A DNA stretch of 64,000 nucleotides from Hoeflea algicola (GCF_026619415.1 NZ_JAOVZR010000001.1:4510501-4574500), one strand, 5' to 3'. Shown: positions 1-9,343, counted from the stretch's first letter. Translations and numbers: made by a program. Notes: generated by a model from the sequence alone, not told the origin.

Positions 1-743
1 TTTTCTATGGGGACCTCGATGCGCCCGAACTCATTGGTCGCAACGCCGGTGAGCGGGTCGTCGCCCGTGTCAATCCGCGCAAGGTCAAGACCGGATCCAA
101 TATCAATGTGGTGTTTGATCCGCGCGTCTCGCGCGGGCTGATCGGCCACCTGGTGTCGGCCATCAATGGCGCCTCGGTTGCCCGCAAGACCAGTTTCCTC
201 AAGGACATGATGGACCAGCAGGTAGCAATACCGGGGCTCACCCTGATAGATGATCCCTTCATCCGCCGTGGGCCGGGGTCGCGCCCGTTTGACGGCGAAG
301 GCGTGTCGATGGGTGCGCTGACCATGGTCGAGGATGGGGTTCTCAGACAGTGGTACCTGACGACCGCCGTGGCCCGGGAACTCGGCCTTACCAGCAATGG
401 CCGCGCCAGTCGCGGCGGCGGGGTTTCGCCATCGTCGACCAATGTGATTGTCTCTCCCGGAGAGCAGACCCGCGAGCAACTGATCGCCTCGGTCGGCACC
501 GGCTTTTATGTCACCGAACTCATCGGTCAGGGTGTCAACGCGATTACCGGCGAATATAGCCGCGGCGCATCCGGTTTCTGGATCGAGAATGGTGAAATCA
601 GTTTCCCGGTATCGGAAGTCACGATTGCTTCCAATCTCAAGGACATGTTCAAGCGCATGACGCTGGCCGACGACATCGACACCAAGTTCTCGGTCGCGGC
701 CCCGACCATAGCCGTGGAAGGCATGACGCTTGCCGGTGATTGA
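1..743 (+). CDS. pmbA: TldE/PmbA metalloprotease-family protein, C-terminal part
   Basis: The frame is open from the window edge (first full codon at base 3) to TGA at 741-743, giving about 246 residues of a protein that normally has about 450. The visible part begins FYGDLDAPELIGRNAG, carries the FDPRVSRGLIGHL segment, and ends in the TldE-like tail that includes DMFKRMTLADDIDTKFSVAA. TldD and TldE form a cytoplasmic heterodimeric metallopeptidase that trims unstructured peptides and can process peptide toxins and modified peptides. TldE is the partner lacking the HExxxH zinc site, and none is seen here, although only the C-terminal half is visible. The stop overlaps the start of the next gene by 14 bases, suggesting co-transcription. 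The family call is firm; TldE rather than TldD rests on the C-terminal pattern. Confidence 0.85.
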   Translation, partial: FYGDLDAPELIGRNAGERVVARVNPRKVKTGSNINVVFDPRVSRGLIGHLVSAINGASVARKTSFLKDMMDQQVAIPGLTLIDDPFIRRGPGSRPFDGEGVSMGALTMVEDGVLRQWYLTTAVARELGLTSNGRASRGGGVSPSSTNVIVSPGEQTREQLIASVGTGFYVTELIGQGVNAITGEYSRGASGFWIENGEISFPVSEVTIASNLKDMFKRMTLADDIDTKFSVAAPTIAVEGMTLAGD

Positions 744-1536
744 CCCCTACGCCGAAGACCTCGGACTTATCCTGAAGGCCTCGCACGAGGCCGCCGAGAT
801 CGCCATGCGCTTTTTCCGCAAGGATCCGGGCGTCTGGTACAAGAACGAGGGGCGCTCGCCGGTCAGCGAAGCCGATGTGGCAATCGACAGGCTGCTTCAG
901 ACAACGCTGCTCGCCGCCCGGCCAGACTATGGCTGGTTGTCCGAGGAGGCCGAGGACAACGAACTCAGGTTGTCCCACCGCCGGATTTTCGTGGTCGACC
1001 CGATCGACGGGACCCGCGCCTATGTCGCCGGTCGCAAAGAGTGGTGCGTCAGCATCGGCGTTGTCGAGGACGGGCTGCCGGTTGCCGGCGTGCTGGTGGC
1101 GCCGGCGCTCGGTGAGGTCTGGCAAGCGAGCCTTGGCGCAGGTGCCTTTCTCAATGGTAAGAAACTCGTATTCGACACCAGCGAGCAGGGTGCCGCGCCG
1201 CTGCGGGTCGTGGTGCCCGACATCGTCATCAAGCACATGCGTCCCGGAGCGGATGGCGCGGTTGACAAGGTGCCGGGCGGTCCCTCGCTGGCGCTTCGGC
1301 TGGCAGCCGTGGCTCGAGGGGATTTCGACGGCGTCTACATCCGGCCAAGTTCGAATGAATGGGACCTAGCCGCAGCCGATGTCATGCTTGGCGAAACCGG
1401 CCATCGGCTGGTGGATCTGCAGGGCGCGCGCATGCGCTACAACGCCCCCGATCCTTCTCGCGCATTGATGCTGGCAGCGTCCGAAGGCCAGCTTGCACAA
1501 TTGCTCGAGCCTTTCCAGCCCGCCGCCGGGCATTGA
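730..1536 (+). CDS. Inositol monophosphatase / CysQ-like 3'(2'),5'-bisphosphate nucleotidase family protein
   Basis: A 268-residue Mg2+-dependent phosphatase of the FIG superfamily. The metal-binding motifs are all present: WLSEEAEDN near residue 75, VVDPIDGTRAYV with its first Asp at about residue 90, and the C-terminal WDLAAADVMLGETG near residue 216. Substrates in this family include inositol-1-phosphate and 3'-phosphoadenosine 5'-phosphate; sequence alone does not decide which. The start is TTG at 730, inside the end of pmbA, with no strong ribosome site of its own, so translational coupling is likely. In related genomes this gene sits in the same pmbA to lpxK neighbourhood. The length is normal for the family. 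Confidence 0.85.
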   Translation: MPVIDPYAEDLGLILKASHEAAEIAMRFFRKDPGVWYKNEGRSPVSEADVAIDRLLQTTLLAARPDYGWLSEEAEDNELRLSHRRIFVVDPIDGTRAYVAGRKEWCVSIGVVEDGLPVAGVLVAPALGEVWQASLGAGAFLNGKKLVFDTSEQGAAPLRVVVPDIVIKHMRPGADGAVDKVPGGPSLALRLAAVARGDFDGVYIRPSSNEWDLAAADVMLGETGHRLVDLQGARMRYNAPDPSRALMLAASEGQLAQLLEPFQPAAGH

Positions 1537-1602
1537 CCTTTCACTGGTTTTGACGCAAACCGCGCTCTGACTGACCGCAGCGTTTGAACGTGGAGTATTC
1601 CC

Positions 1603-1857
1603 ATGGCAGAAAGTGAAGACAAGCAGCTTTTGCACCTAGTGTTTGGTGGTGAGCTCAAGGATCTGGATTCAATGGATTTCAGGGATTTGAACGCGCTCGA
1701 CATCGTTGGCATCTATCCCAACTATGCCACTGCCCACCAGGCCTGGAAGGCCAAGGCGCAGATGACAGTGGACAATGCCCATATGCGTTATTTCATCGTG
1801 CATATGCACCGGATGCTCGACCCCAGCAGCGACAGCAAAACCAAGTCCTCGGACTGA
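1603..1857 (+). CDS. DUF4170 domain protein
   Basis: A small acidic cytoplasmic protein of 84 residues with no signal peptide or membrane segment. It contains the aromatic core FGGELKDL...GIYPNYATAHQAWKAKAQMTVDNAHMRYFIVHMHRML, typical of the short alphaproteobacterial DUF4170 family. The start ATG follows a GGAG-like ribosome site at a normal distance. It lies 66 bases after the phosphatase and 12 bases before the acyltransferase gene, so it belongs to the lipid A/Kdo gene run. Its function is unknown; conserved placement between a phosphatase and a DUF374 acyltransferase hints at an accessory role in envelope lipid assembly, which is inference only. Confidence 0.75.
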   Translation: MAESEDKQLLHLVFGGELKDLDSMDFRDLNALDIVGIYPNYATAHQAWKAKAQMTVDNAHMRYFIVHMHRMLDPSSDSKTKSSD

Positions 1858-1869
1858 GCGAAACGCACA

Positions 1870-2640
1870 ATGAACAAACCGGACGCCGAGACGGCGGCAC
1901 CAAGGCCCAAACAACTCCGCGACCTGATTGACAGGCGTCGTCTGGGCAAGAGGCTGTTGCAGTCCGAGCTGGTTCAGAGTGCGGGATCAGCATTGATCGG
2001 CTGGTCGCTGAATTCGATCTGGCGTTCCAACCGCGACACTGGCACGTCCACCGACTGGCAGAGCTTGCTGGAGGGGGAGTGGCCGGTTATCTTTGCGTTG
2101 TGGCACGGTCAGCACATCCTGATGCCCTATGCAGCGCCCAAGGATCGGAAATTTGTGTCCCTCGTATCGCGTAGCGTCGACGCGGAGATCAACGCACGGA
2201 TTATCCAGCGGGCCGGCTACGAGGTGATCCGCGGTTCCGGCGGCCGCGATCAAGGCGCCGGCAACCGCAAGGGAGGCGTCAAGGCGCTTCTTTCCATGCG
2301 CGACGCGCTGCATCGCGATGTCAACGTCGTCATGATCGCCGATATTTCAAAGGGTGCTGCGCGGCAGGCCGGAAAAGGTATTGTCACCCTGGCAAAAATA
2401 TCCGGCCGCCCGATTGTGCCGGTGGCGCTCGCTACCAGCCGTCGGCGGGTGCTCGAAAAAACCTGGGACAAGACCACCATCAATCTGCCGTTTGGTCGCC
2501 GCTGTCTGCGGCTGGCACCGCCGATCCGGGTCGCAGCCGACGCCGGCGAGGGGGAGCTTGACGCGGCCCGGATGCAGGTCACGGCGGAACTCAACCGTAT
2601 CACCACCGAAGTGATGAAGGCTGTCGAGGCGCAGGCATGA
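1870..2640 (+). CDS. DUF374 lysophospholipid acyltransferase family protein
   Basis: A 256-residue protein of the DUF374/LPLAT family, related to late lipid A acyltransferases. Features seen are FALWHGQHILMPY near residue 76 (the WH motif replaces the HX4D motif of classical acyltransferases), VSRSVDAEINARII, RGSGGRDQGAGNRKGG near residue 118, and VMIADISKGAARQAGKGIVTLAKISGRPIVPVA. It probably transfers an acyl group to lipid A or a lysolipid at the inner face of the cytoplasmic membrane. It is followed by waaA with an ATGA overlap and then lpxK, so the three form a lipid A/Kdo operon. The acyl donor and acceptor cannot be read from sequence. Confidence 0.82.
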   Translation: MNKPDAETAAPRPKQLRDLIDRRRLGKRLLQSELVQSAGSALIGWSLNSIWRSNRDTGTSTDWQSLLEGEWPVIFALWHGQHILMPYAAPKDRKFVSLVSRSVDAEINARIIQRAGYEVIRGSGGRDQGAGNRKGGVKALLSMRDALHRDVNVVMIADISKGAARQAGKGIVTLAKISGRPIVPVALATSRRRVLEKTWDKTTINLPFGRRCLRLAPPIRVAADAGEGELDAARMQVTAELNRITTEVMKAVEAQA

Positions 2641-3980
2641 GCCGCGGTTGGGCGCGCGCGGCGCTGGTCGGCTACCGTTGGTTCGGAGCAGGTATCTACC
2701 CGTTATTGGGCCCCTATCTGGCGATCCGCGCGGCCAAGGGCAAGGAAGAACGGTCCCGCCGCCAGGAGCGCTATGGCCGCTCCGATATCGAGCGGCCGCA
2801 CGGCCCGCTGGTCTGGTTTCACGCCGCCAGCGTCGGTGAAACCAATGCCGTGGTGCCGTTGATCAAGGAGGTTCGGCGGCGTGGAATTTCCGTTGTGCTG
2901 ACCACCGGAACGGTCACATCGGCGAGGGTGGCGCGTGAGCGGCTGGGTGACAATGTCATCCACCAATATGTGCCACTCGATCTCAAGCCGGCCGTTTCCC
3001 GTTTCCTCGACCACTGGGTACCCGATCTCGCGATCATCGCCGAATCCGAAATCTGGCCGATGACCATCCTTGAACTTGGCGCCAGGCGAACGCCTCAGGT
3101 GCTGGTCAATGGCCGCTTGTCGGACCGCTCGTTTGCGCGCTGGAGCAAGCGTCCGGGGCTTGCCGACGCATTGTTCGAAAACCTTTCCCATGTCATCGCC
3201 CAGTCGGATCTGGATGCCGAACGGTTTCTCAGCCTCGGCGCGCGGCCGGTCACTGTGTCGGGCAATCTCAAGGTCGACACCACCGCACCACCCTGGGACG
3301 GGGACGAACTAGCCCGGCTGCAGGAGCAGCTCGGCAACCGCCCGACCTGGGCTGCGATCTCGACCTATGAAGGCGAAGATGAAATAGTCGCTGCCGTGCA
3401 CCGCGCGCTGAAGCCGCGCCACAAGCTGCTGACCATTCTGGTGCCACGCCACCCCGACCGCGCCGATGCCATCGAGACGATGCTGACCGGAAACGGCCTC
3501 AAGGTCGCGCGCCGTTCCCGCGGTGAGCCCGTTGGTCCCGAGACTGATGTATATCTCGGCGACACCATTGGTGAAATGGGGCTCTATCTCAACCTCACCG
3601 AGATTGTCTTTGTCGGCAAGTCGCTGAAGGGCGGTGGTGGGCAGAACCCGCTCGAACCCGCAATGCTCGGCTGCGCGGTATTGTCGGGCAGCAATGTCGA
3701 GAATTTCCGTGAATCCTACGCCCGCCTGCTCAAGAATGGTGGCGCCCGGTTTGTTCGCGATGGCGAAATGCTTGCCAAGGGCGTGCATTATCTGCTCACC
3801 AACCCGCAGGCGCGGCAGGCCATGGCCGCTGGTGGCGAGAAGACGTTGTACGATATGCGCGGTGCGCTCAAATCCACCGTTCGGGCGCTCGAACCCTACA
3901 TCAACCCGCTGACCGTCAAGGCTCGGTTGCTGCCGCGCGAAAATGAGAACGGAGAAAACCGGAAAGGCGGCCAATGGTAA
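2637..3980 (+). CDS. waaA: 3-deoxy-D-manno-octulosonic acid (Kdo) transferase
   Basis: A 447-residue GT-B fold glycosyltransferase that adds Kdo residues from CMP-Kdo to the lipid A precursor at the inner membrane. An N-terminal hydrophobic stretch (about residues 5-30) serves as membrane anchor. The catalytic region HAASVGETNAVVPLI is near residue 60; the CMP-binding C-terminal half includes NGRLSDRSFARWSK, GNLKVD and the strongly conserved GGGGQNPLEPAMLGCAV. The length fits WaaA. The start overlaps the acyltransferase stop (ATGA) and its end overlaps lpxK by 7 bases, indicating a tightly coupled operon. Confidence 0.95.
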   Translation: MSRGWARAALVGYRWFGAGIYPLLGPYLAIRAAKGKEERSRRQERYGRSDIERPHGPLVWFHAASVGETNAVVPLIKEVRRRGISVVLTTGTVTSARVARERLGDNVIHQYVPLDLKPAVSRFLDHWVPDLAIIAESEIWPMTILELGARRTPQVLVNGRLSDRSFARWSKRPGLADALFENLSHVIAQSDLDAERFLSLGARPVTVSGNLKVDTTAPPWDGDELARLQEQLGNRPTWAAISTYEGEDEIVAAVHRALKPRHKLLTILVPRHPDRADAIETMLTGNGLKVARRSRGEPVGPETDVYLGDTIGEMGLYLNLTEIVFVGKSLKGGGGQNPLEPAMLGCAVLSGSNVENFRESYARLLKNGGARFVRDGEMLAKGVHYLLTNPQARQAMAAGGEKTLYDMRGALKSTVRALEPYINPLTVKARLLPRENENGENRKGGQW

Positions 3981-5002
3981 GCGAAGCGCCGCCATTCTGG
4001 TGGCAGCGCCGAGGCGTCCAGTCCGCGCTGCTCTCGCCATTCGGCTGGGTCTACGGCCGCGTCGCGCGCCGTATCATGGACACAAGGGTACGCAGCCAGG
4101 TTGATGCGGCGGTGATTTGCGTCGGTAATTTCACCGTTGGCGGATCAGGCAAGACACCGACTGCCCTGACGCTCGCGAAAGCGGCCATCGCCCGTGGCCT
4201 GAAGCCCGGATTTTTGTCGCGGGGATATGGCGGCGCCATACGCCATGCACGTCTGGTTGATCCAGCCAAGGATACCGCCCGTCTGGTTGGCGACGAGCCG
4301 ATGTTGCTCGCCGCCAAGGCGACCACCGTTGTCTCTCCGGACCGGGTTGCGGGCGCCAAAATGCTCGTGCGCGAAGGCTGTGACATCATCATCATGGATG
4401 ACGGCTTCCAGAGCGCCAGACTGGTGTTCGACCTGGCCTTGCTGGTGGTTGATGCCCGGCGCGGCATCGGCAATGGCTGCGTGTTTCCTGCCGGTCCGGT
4501 GCGTGCGCCGGTGATCGATCAGGTTAGGCATGCCGATGCGCTGGTGGTCGTTGGCGACGGAAACGGCGCTGATCCGATGATCCGGATGGCGGCCCGTGCC
4601 GCCAAGCCGATCCACCTTGCAAGGCTTGAGCCGCGCAATGCAGCCAAATTTAGGGATCGGAACTGCCTGGCGTTTGCAGCCATCGGCGATCCCGAGAAGT
4701 TTTTCATCTCTCTTGAAGAAGCCCATGTCCGCATCGCCAGCAGGCATGGTTTCCCCGATCATCATCATTTTGCCGAGGATGAGATCGCCGATCTGCTGAC
4801 AGAAGCCGAACTCTACGGCCTCGACATCATCACCACTGCCAAGGACCATGTCCGCTTGCGTTCAGGCCATGGCCGGGCGATCGAGCTGATGGAAAAGAGC
4901 GCGGTGCTGGAGATTGATCTGGTGTTTGACAGCCCGCATGTCGCCGATGCGATCATCAATGCGGCAACTGATGCATTCAAGCGCCGACGGACCGGCGCCT
5001 GA
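3974..5002 (+). CDS. lpxK: Tetraacyldisaccharide 4'-kinase
   Basis: A 342-residue membrane-associated kinase that phosphorylates the 4' position of tetraacyldisaccharide 1-phosphate to make lipid IVA. The P-loop VGNFTVGGSGKTP lies at about residues 50-62, followed by the family signature LSRGYGG and the DDGFQ motif at about residue 142. A hydrophobic N-terminal segment could dip into the membrane. It overlaps waaA by 7 bases and ends 7 bases before the convergent DUF2093 gene. Length and motifs are standard. Confidence 0.96.
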   Translation: MVSEAPPFWWQRRGVQSALLSPFGWVYGRVARRIMDTRVRSQVDAAVICVGNFTVGGSGKTPTALTLAKAAIARGLKPGFLSRGYGGAIRHARLVDPAKDTARLVGDEPMLLAAKATTVVSPDRVAGAKMLVREGCDIIIMDDGFQSARLVFDLALLVVDARRGIGNGCVFPAGPVRAPVIDQVRHADALVVVGDGNGADPMIRMAARAAKPIHLARLEPRNAAKFRDRNCLAFAAIGDPEKFFISLEEAHVRIASRHGFPDHHHFAEDEIADLLTEAELYGLDIITTAKDHVRLRSGHGRAIELMEKSAVLEIDLVFDSPHVADAIINAATDAFKRRRTGA

Positions 5003-5009
5003 ACAGACC

Positions 5010-5237
5010 CTAACTTTGAGTCGGTAGAACGCCTGCGCGCTGGTCGGCGAAAAACGACGCGTTTACATCCACATAGGGCTCCTGGCGCGCAACGCTCCAG
5101 TATTTCAGCTCCTCGATCGGGATGAACTCGCCGGTGACCGCGCAGACGACGTGGCTGCCGGGCATCAGGATCTGGAAATCACCGTCCAGATAGCGGATTT
5201 TTGCAGGTCGGGCGCCAGCGCCTTCAAATTTGTTCAT
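5010..5237 (-). CDS. DUF2093 domain protein
   Basis: A 75-residue protein containing the DUF2093 core KIRYLDGDFQILMPGSHVVCAVTGEFIPIEELKYWSVARQEPYV. The ATG at 5237 (MNKFEG) is preferred because GGGAG lies upstream of it; an in-frame TTG at 5264 would add nine residues. There is no signal peptide. The family is short, alphaproteobacterial and of unknown function; the two cysteine-free beta-rich halves suggest a small folded domain. It is downstream of mutL on the same strand (97-base gap) and converges on lpxK. Confidence 0.78.
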   Translation of the reverse strand: MNKFEGAGARPAKIRYLDGDFQILMPGSHVVCAVTGEFIPIEELKYWSVARQEPYVDVNASFFADQRAGVLPTQS

Positions 5238-5334
5238 GTCGGGGTGTACTCCCGTTTCAATCAAGGCTGTTCTATGCCGCCTCGTGTGCTGGAATGCAAC
5301 AATGCGTCACGCAATCGGCTCGGCAATTCGGCAC

Positions 5335-7176
5335 TCAGCGGCGTGAGAACAGCTTTTCGATATCACTGAGCTTGAGTTCGATATAGGTCGGGCGGCCGTG
5401 ATTGCACTGGCCCGACCCCGGCGTGCGCTCCATCTCGCGCAGCAACGCGTTCATCTCGTCGCGCATCAACCGCCGGCCCGATCGCACAGAACCGTGACAG
5501 GCCATGGTCGAGGCAACCGCCTCGAGCCGATCCTGCAAGCCGCTGGCACTGTCCCACTCGGCAATCTCGTCGGCCAGATCGCGCACCAGGCCGACGACAT
5601 CGGTCTCGCCCAGCATCGAAGGCGTTTCCCTGACCGCGATGGCGCCCGGGCCGAATCGTTCGAGCACCAGGCCAAATTTCGCGAGTTCTTCGGCACGCTC
5701 GGCCAGGCGGTCGCAATCATCTTCGGGAAGATCAATGATTTCCGGCAGCAACAGGATTTGCGAGGCCACTGGCCCCGCCCGCAAGGCTGTTTTCAGACGC
5801 TCGAAAACCAGTCGCTCATGCGCCGCATGCTGATCGACAATCACCAGCCCGTCACGGGTCTGGGCAAGGATATAGTTCTCGTGAACCTGCGCGCGCGCGG
5901 CCCCGAGCGGATGGATTTGCACAGACGTGTCATCGCCGGTCTCTTCAAACCGTGCCGAAGGCGCCGATGCGTCGCCGATTTCCGCCTGCGTTGCTTCAGA
6001 GAAACCGGGCATTGCCTGACCCAGCGGTCGCGAGGGCGATCGTGACGGCACCCAGCCCCGATAGGTTGATCCGGCTGGGCTGCCGCCGAATCCGGCCAAA
6101 CCGTGCTGACCAAGGTTTGGCGCTTTGGCAAAGGGGGCGGCGGAGGAAAATGCCTGCGCCAGATCGGCACGCGCAGACGGTGATGCGCGGTCGCCCTCAT
6201 TGGTCAGCGCCTGGCGGATGGCGCCGATGATCAGTCCCCTGACCAGGCCCGGGTCCCGAAACCGGACATCGGCCTTTGCGGGGTGAACATTGACGTCCAC
6301 AAGCGCCGGATCGAGGGTGATCCACAGGACCGCCACCGGGTAGCGTCCGCGTGGCAAGGTGTCGGAATAGGCTGCGCGTATGGCCGACAGGATCTGCTTG
6401 TCCTGAATTGGACGGCCATTGACGAAGGCATATTGCGACAGCGAGTTGGCCTTGTTCCAGGTCGGCAGCCCGATATGGCCAGTCAGCGTGATGTCTTCGC
6501 GGGCCGCGTCAAGCGCGATGGTGTTGGCGGCAAACTCATCGCCGAGCACCTGGGCGATGCGCGCCAGCCGGTCCTCGCCAGTCGCGGGCAGGTCAAGGGT
6601 CGAGCGGTCCGGACCCGAAATCGTAAACCTCACCGCCGGGAAAGCAATGGCGATGCGCCGCACCACTTCGGTGATGGCCGCGGTTTCGGCACGGTCGCTC
6701 TTGAGGAATTTCAGTCGCGCGGGTGTTGCAAAAAACAGGTCCCTGACCTCGACCGTGGTGCCCTGATTGGCCGCCGCCGGCTTGAGTGGCGTGGGAATGC
6801 CGCCCGCCAGCGTGATCTCGTTGGCGTGACCCGCATCTTGGGGCCGCGACCGCAATGTCAGCCGCGCAACCGATCCGATCGATGGCAGCGCTTCGCCTCG
6901 GAACCCCAGCGTCTTGATGTCATCGAGCCGCTGGTCGATCTTTGAAGTGCAGTGCCGCCGCACGGCAAGCCCCAGATCTTCGGCATCCATGCCCCTGCCA
7001 TCGTCGATCACGCGCAAAAGCGCCTTGCCGCCGCCGGCGGTGGCTATCTCGACCTTTCGCGCGCCGGCGTCGATGGCGTTCTCGACCAGTTCCTTGATGA
7101 CGCTGGCCGGACGTTCGATCACTTCGCCTGCGGCGATCTGATTGATCAGTGTTTCGGGAAGTTGATGGATGCGCAT
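5335..7176 (-). CDS. mutL: DNA mismatch repair protein MutL with endonuclease motifs
   Basis: A 613-residue MutL. The GHKL ATPase half (about 1-330) has [45 protein letters not shown] and [14 protein letters not shown] variable linker follows (about 330-430). The C-terminal half carries [13 protein letters not shown], which matches the DQHA(X)2E(X)4E metal-binding endonuclease motif, plus [12 protein letters not shown] and CNHGRP. This is the nicking type of MutL expected in bacteria without MutH. It couples MutS mismatch recognition to strand incision. The start at 7176 gives the canonical N-terminus. Confidence 0.97.
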   Translation of the reverse strand: MRIHQLPETLINQIAAGEVIERPASVIKELVENAIDAGARKVEIATAGGGKALLRVIDDGRGMDAEDLGLAVRRHCTSKIDQRLDDIKTLGFRGEALPSIGSVARLTLRSRPQDAGHANEITLAGGIPTPLKPAAANQGTTVEVRDLFFATPARLKFLKSDRAETAAITEVVRRIAIAFPAVRFTISGPDRSTLDLPATGEDRLARIAQVLGDEFAANTIALDAAREDITLTGHIGLPTWNKANSLSQYAFVNGRPIQDKQILSAIRAAYSDTLPRGRYPVAVLWITLDPALVDVNVHPAKADVRFRDPGLVRGLIIGAIRQALTNEGDRASPSARADLAQAFSSAAPFAKAPNLGQHGLAGFGGSPAGSTYRGWVPSRSPSRPLGQAMPGFSEATQAEIGDASAPSARFEETGDDTSVQIHPLGAARAQVHENYILAQTRDGLVIVDQHAAHERLVFERLKTALRAGPVASQILLLPEIIDLPEDDCDRLAERAEELAKFGLVLERFGPGAIAVRETPSMLGETDVVGLVRDLADEIAEWDSASGLQDRLEAVASTMACHGSVRSGRRLMRDEMNALLREMERTPGSGQCNHGRPTYIELKLSDIEKLFSRR

Positions 7177-7594
7177 ACCCCCATGTTGAGGGATTCGGGG
7201 CGTGGTGCAATGTCCAAGCCGGATCTAGGGGGTAAGTATGGTGCTTTTTCTCGGGGCAGCGGCATATTTGCCTGTTTCGTAGGTTGACCGGACGCCGCGG
7301 GAGAGCGCGAGAACGCGATGGCATGGAGCTCCTGCATCACCGCCAAACGAGGTGTCGCCGACATCTTCGTCCATGGAGAAACAACCACTGAAAGCTCATC
7401 TATTACCTGGTTGGGCCTGAACTCATTCTGGCCGATGGGGCAATGAGAAAAACCGTTCGACTTGGTTAAGCACGGCTTAACTCTCCTGTGACAGGATCGC
7501 CGAAATATAAGTACCTGCGTTCCCTAGGAGGCTGCACATTGGGCAGTTGGCAAGCAAGTTCCGGTCTTTCCGGCGCGTATCGGATCGGTGAATA
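7177..7594. other. Intergenic region between mutL and the PAS/receiver gene
   Basis: These 418 bases separate divergent genes. They hold a full CtrA-type box at 7465-7481, a TATAAG-like -10 element at 7506-7511, and a possible leader reading frame from TTG 7539 to TAA at 7595. No tRNA, terminator or conserved gene is seen. Weak open frames in both directions have no family features. Confidence 0.6.
7465..7481. promoter_or_regulatory. Candidate CtrA binding site (TTAA-N7-TTAAC) in a promoter
   Basis: GTTAAGC at 7465-7471 and GCTTAAC at 7475-7481 form a perfect inverted repeat with a 3-base centre, and the sequence reads TTAA-N7-TTAAC, the full CtrA consensus. A TATAAG element at 7506-7511 lies 24 bases after the second half, so the box would overlap the -35 region of a promoter for the PAS/receiver gene at 7595. 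CtrA control is inferred from the motif. Confidence 0.6.
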
Positions 7595-9343
7595 ATGGCT
7601 TTGCGTGATTCCGAAATGCGCCGCTCTGCGACCGACGCCGGGATTGTTGATGCAGTTGCGTCGGCGCTCGATATCGCCATCATCATCTTTGATAGGCACG
7701 ACACTGTTGTCGCCGCCAGCCCCGAATTCAACCGTTTCTTCGTCGTGCCGCCAGAGCACCTTGAGCCCGGGGCGAGGCTGCGTGATCTACTCGGCGCTTT
7801 GTATGATGCCGGTGCGCGGGTTTTTGGATCGGTCAATGGCAGGGCCCGCAATGTTACGCGTGAGGACTGGATTGCCGAACGCATAGCCATTCACTGGCGC
7901 GAGCGCTACGAGAGCGTCGAGCAGATGAGCGACGGGCGTTGGGTGCGCTTGAGCAAGCGGCGTATGCCCGATGGCATTCTGATTTCCACCATCACCGATG
8001 TTTCCGAGCAGAAACGCCGCGATCTGGAACTTGCCGAGGCAAGACACCAGTCCGATCTGGCCCAGCACATTCTTGACAACCTGGCCACGCCGGTGATGGT
8101 CAAGGATTGTTCGCTTCGCTACGTCGTTGTCAACGACGCTTTCTGCCGTATTCCCGGTTTGCATGCCAAGCATGTTCTCGGTCGAACGGCGGGGGAACTT
8201 GTCGGGCCGGAGATGGCGGCGAAATTCGAGGAAATTGAACGCGGCGTTCTCGAATCCGGCGTGCCTTATGAAACCACCGAAGACATCTTTCGGGCAGACG
8301 GCACGGTGATGCATGCCATTACCCGTGCGCGTCGCTCTGGTACACCCGGAAGTTATTATGTGACGGTGACCTTCGACGATGTGAGTGCATTCGCGTCCAG
8401 CCCCCGATACACAGCCCGTGTCACCTCCCACTATGATGCCGAGCCGGCGATCGTTCAGGGACACCTTCCGGTTCAGTCCGCAAAGAGGGAGCGAATTCTG
8501 GTTCTGGATGAGGACACCGATCGCGCCGTACAAAGGGTGGCAGCATTGAAAACCGCCGGCGCAGATGCGGTGGCAATTGGCAAGGCTAGCGAAGTCGTGG
8601 CGTTTCTCGATGCGGCTCAGGCAAGCGGGCTGGTGCTCGACAGCGTCGAAATCACCACCGGGATGTCGAGGATGATGGAAGGCGCCTCCGGGCTCGACCG
8701 TCACCCCTCGCTAGATCAAGCGATTTACCGCCGACGGGTACAGGAAACATGCGCACAGCTTGCAAACGGACCGGTGCTTGAGGCGTCTGACCCCGAACCC
8801 CGGCAGCCGCTGCCCGCCGTCGCACGGTCAGCGTCTGCACGAGCGCCGGAAACCCCGGGGGCACAATCGACCAAACCCGAAATGGCTGTTCTCGCTTCCG
8901 GCACTCCTGCAAACACGGCAGAAAATCGCATACGGGTGCTCGTAGCAGAAGACAACGAGGTCAATCAGATCGTGTTTGAGCAGATCCTCGAAGGAATCGG
9001 GGCGGATTTTCGCATCGTCTGTAATGGCCAGGAGGCAGTGACCGCTTGGCGCGCTGGCTCGCCGGATTTGATTCTCATGGATGTCTCGATGCCGGTGATG
9101 AACGGATTACAGGCCACCCAGGCTATCCGCAGCGCCGAAAAAGAAAGTTCCAGCGAGCGCTCGCATGTTCCCATCATTGCCGTGACCGCCCATGCGATGA
9201 GCGGCGACCGGGAGCGTTGCTTTGCCGCCGGAATGGATGATTATCTCTCCAAGCCGGTCAGCCCTGAAAAGCTGGAATCGATCATCTCGAAATGGGCTTC
9301 GAGCTCGTCTGCGGATTCGGCCGCGGTGCTACTGGCGAGCTGA
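7595..9343 (+). CDS. PAS-PAS-receiver signalling protein without a kinase domain
   Basis: A 582-residue soluble protein. The first PAS domain spans about 18-150 (ALDIAIIIFDRHDTVVAASPEFNRFF, ending ISTITDVSEQKRRDLELAEA). A second PAS spans about 165-275 (ILDNLATPVMVKDCSLRYVVVNDAFCRI). A truncated receiver-like piece follows near 300-350 (RILVLDEDTDRAVQRVAALKTAGADAVAI). A complete receiver lies at about 448-572, with acidic residues VLVAEDNEVNQ, phosphoacceptor LILMDVSMPVMNG, and TAHA and DDYLSKPV switch residues. No histidine kinase H-box or ATPase motifs are visible, so an unlinked kinase would have to phosphorylate it. No output domain is recognised. It lies behind a CtrA-type promoter and before a GGDEF-EAL gene, which suggests a role in cell-cycle, motility or surface signalling. 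Confidence 0.8.
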   Translation: MALRDSEMRRSATDAGIVDAVASALDIAIIIFDRHDTVVAASPEFNRFFVVPPEHLEPGARLRDLLGALYDAGARVFGSVNGRARNVTREDWIAERIAIHWRERYESVEQMSDGRWVRLSKRRMPDGILISTITDVSEQKRRDLELAEARHQSDLAQHILDNLATPVMVKDCSLRYVVVNDAFCRIPGLHAKHVLGRTAGELVGPEMAAKFEEIERGVLESGVPYETTEDIFRADGTVMHAITRARRSGTPGSYYVTVTFDDVSAFASSPRYTARVTSHYDAEPAIVQGHLPVQSAKRERILVLDEDTDRAVQRVAALKTAGADAVAIGKASEVVAFLDAAQASGLVLDSVEITTGMSRMMEGASGLDRHPSLDQAIYRRRVQETCAQLANGPVLEASDPEPRQPLPAVARSASARAPETPGAQSTKPEMAVLASGTPANTAENRIRVLVAEDNEVNQIVFEQILEGIGADFRIVCNGQEAVTAWRAGSPDLILMDVSMPVMNGLQATQAIRSAEKESSSERSHVPIIAVTAHAMSGDRERCFAAGMDDYLSKPVSPEKLESIISKWASSSSADSAAVLLAS

